Source: DATAVK01 sp036267755 (lineage in GTDB: Bacteria; Actinomycetota; Actinomycetes; JAFAQI01). From it: a stretch of DNA of 6,038 nucleotides. The position numbers and the translations under genes were made by a program. The notes below the pieces were generated by a model. It did no database searches, was not told the DNA's origin, and saw nothing but the letters and a program-made list of their open reading frames with translations. Positions 5,074-6,038 of the stretch are shown one piece after another; positions within the stretch are counted from its first letter, which is position 1; every line of letters begins with the position of its first letter. The stretch is from positions 1 to 6,038 of the forward strand of contig DATAVK010000049.1 in NCBI GenBank assembly GCA_036267755.1, given 5' to 3'.

Positions 5074-6038
5074 TGATTGACACCCACGCCGCACCGAACC
5101 ACGCGCGACGCGTCGACGGGTACGCCCCCATCGAGGACTACGCGGTCCTCGGCGACGGTCGCACCGTCGCGCTCATCGCCCGCGACGGCCGCGTCGACTG
5201 GTGGCCGGCGCCCACGATGGACGCCCCACCGGTGTTCGCTGCCATCCTCGACCCGGCCGACGGCGGCCACCTCTACCTACGGCCGGTCACCGACGAGTTC
5301 ACCGTGACCCGCCGCTACCTGCCGGGAACGAACGTCCTCGAGACGACCTTCACCACCGGTGACGGGAGCGTGCGGGTGACCGACGCGTTGACCGTCGGCG
5401 CGGCCGGCCCGCTGCCATGGGGTGAGCTCGTCCGCCGCGTCGACGGCGTCGACGGCGTCGTCGACATGACGTGGCGGGTCGCGCCGGGGACCCGGTTCGA
5501 CTCGGCGCAGCCGTGGACCGAGACCGCGGACGGGACCGTGACGGTGCACGTCGCCGACCAGCACCTCGGGGTCCTCGGCTTCGACGTCGGCAACCCGGAC
5601 GTGGCTCCACACGCGGTCTCGGGACGGTTCACCACCAGCCCCCGCTCGAACGGTCTGCTGGCCGTGACGACGTCGGACGCGGAGCCGCTGTTCGTCCCGG
5701 AACGCGGCGAGCTCGACCACCACCTGGACCGCACCGTCGCCCGCTGGCAGGAGTGGACCGCTGGCGTCCGCTACGACGGCCGGTGGGCCGGCGCCCTCAC
5801 CCGCTCCGCGCTCGCCCTCAAGCTGCTGCTGTACTCACCGACCGGCGCCATCGCCGCCGCCCCCACCACGTCGCTGCCGGAACGCCTCGGCGGGGACAAG
5901 AACTGGGACTACCGGTACATGTGGGTCCGGGACTCCTCGTTCACCGTGGACGCGCTGATGGAGCTCGGGCTGCACGAGGAAGTCCAGTCCGCGGTGTCGT
6001 TCCTGCTCAGCGCGTTACGCCGCACCGCCCCCGCCCTG
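5073..6038 (+). CDS. Glycoside hydrolase family 15 protein (partial, N-terminal 322 residues)
   Basis: The frame is open from the ATG at 5073-5075 to the window edge, giving 322 codons without a stop. Residues 17-60 (GYAPIEDYAVLGDGRTVALI, then VDWWPAP) match the start of the N-terminal beta-sandwich domain of bacterial GH15 proteins (glucoamylases, trehalases). The (alpha/alpha)6 catalytic domain begins at about 235 and shows the family signature TSLPE (266-270), then GGDKNWDYRYMWVRDSSF (273-290). The catalytic glutamates lie further on, beyond the window. Members hydrolyse terminal alpha-glucosidic bonds and release glucose; trehalose and alpha-glucans are both possible substrates. No signal peptide is visible, so a cytoplasmic enzyme is likely. 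The start overlaps the SDR stop (TGATG), implying translational coupling. A 9-base tandem repeat (GTCGACGGC twice, 5439-5456) encodes VDGVDG and needs no special explanation. Confidence 0.94.
   Translation, partial: MIDTHAAPNHARRVDGYAPIEDYAVLGDGRTVALIARDGRVDWWPAPTMDAPPVFAAILDPADGGHLYLRPVTDEFTVTRRYLPGTNVLETTFTTGDGSVRVTDALTVGAAGPLPWGELVRRVDGVDGVVDMTWRVAPGTRFDSAQPWTETADGTVTVHVADQHLGVLGFDVGNPDVAPHAVSGRFTTSPRSNGLLAVTTSDAEPLFVPERGELDHHLDRTVARWQEWTAGVRYDGRWAGALTRSALALKLLLYSPTGAIAAAPTTSLPERLGGDKNWDYRYMWVRDSSFTVDALMELGLHEEVQSAVSFLLSALRRTAPAL

Noticed and set aside
5439..5465. A GTCGACGGC tandem repeat.
   Set aside because: It has just two copies in frame inside the GH15 gene, encoding a plausible loop; it is ordinary GC-rich coding sequence.

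Overview
This is a GC-rich window with strong G/C preference at third codon positions, GTG and TTG starts next to ATG, and tightly packed genes. That pattern fits a chromosomal segment of a high-GC actinobacterium; genus cannot be told from the sequence. No RNA gene, CRISPR array, transposase or obvious mobile element was seen.

The layout is two divergent gene groups around a control region at about 3431-3625. Leftward (minus strand) run five genes: an 80-residue one-helix protein with a Cys/His cluster (3188-3430), a PoxB-like thiamine-diphosphate enzyme (1355-3154), a four-helix membrane protein (864-1358), a gluconate 2-dehydrogenase subunit 3-like protein (154-864), and the N-terminus of an FAD-dependent dehydrogenase, probably GMC type, that leaves the window at base 1. 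The last four are linked by stop/start overlaps of 4, 1 and 4 bases and must be one translationally coupled operon; the first lies 33 bases upstream of the second.

Rightward (plus strand) run a 120-residue small membrane protein (3626-3988), a short-chain dehydrogenase with an unusual cofactor-side motif and a C-terminal extension (4072-5073), and a GH15 family glycoside hydrolase (5073-end, partial) whose start overlaps the SDR stop by one base.

Taken together the window looks like an accessory carbon-oxidation locus. The GH15 enzyme would release glucose from an alpha-glucan or trehalose; the SDR and the flavin dehydrogenase pair would oxidise sugars, polyols or derivatives; and the PoxB-like enzyme would oxidatively decarboxylate pyruvate or another 2-keto acid. 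The four-helix protein sits between the two electron-producing enzymes and is a candidate membrane partner. This functional picture is inference from gene families and order. The divergent control region contains a perfect 6-1-6 inverted repeat and a weak general-stress-type promoter match, so shared regulation of both arms is plausible but unproven.
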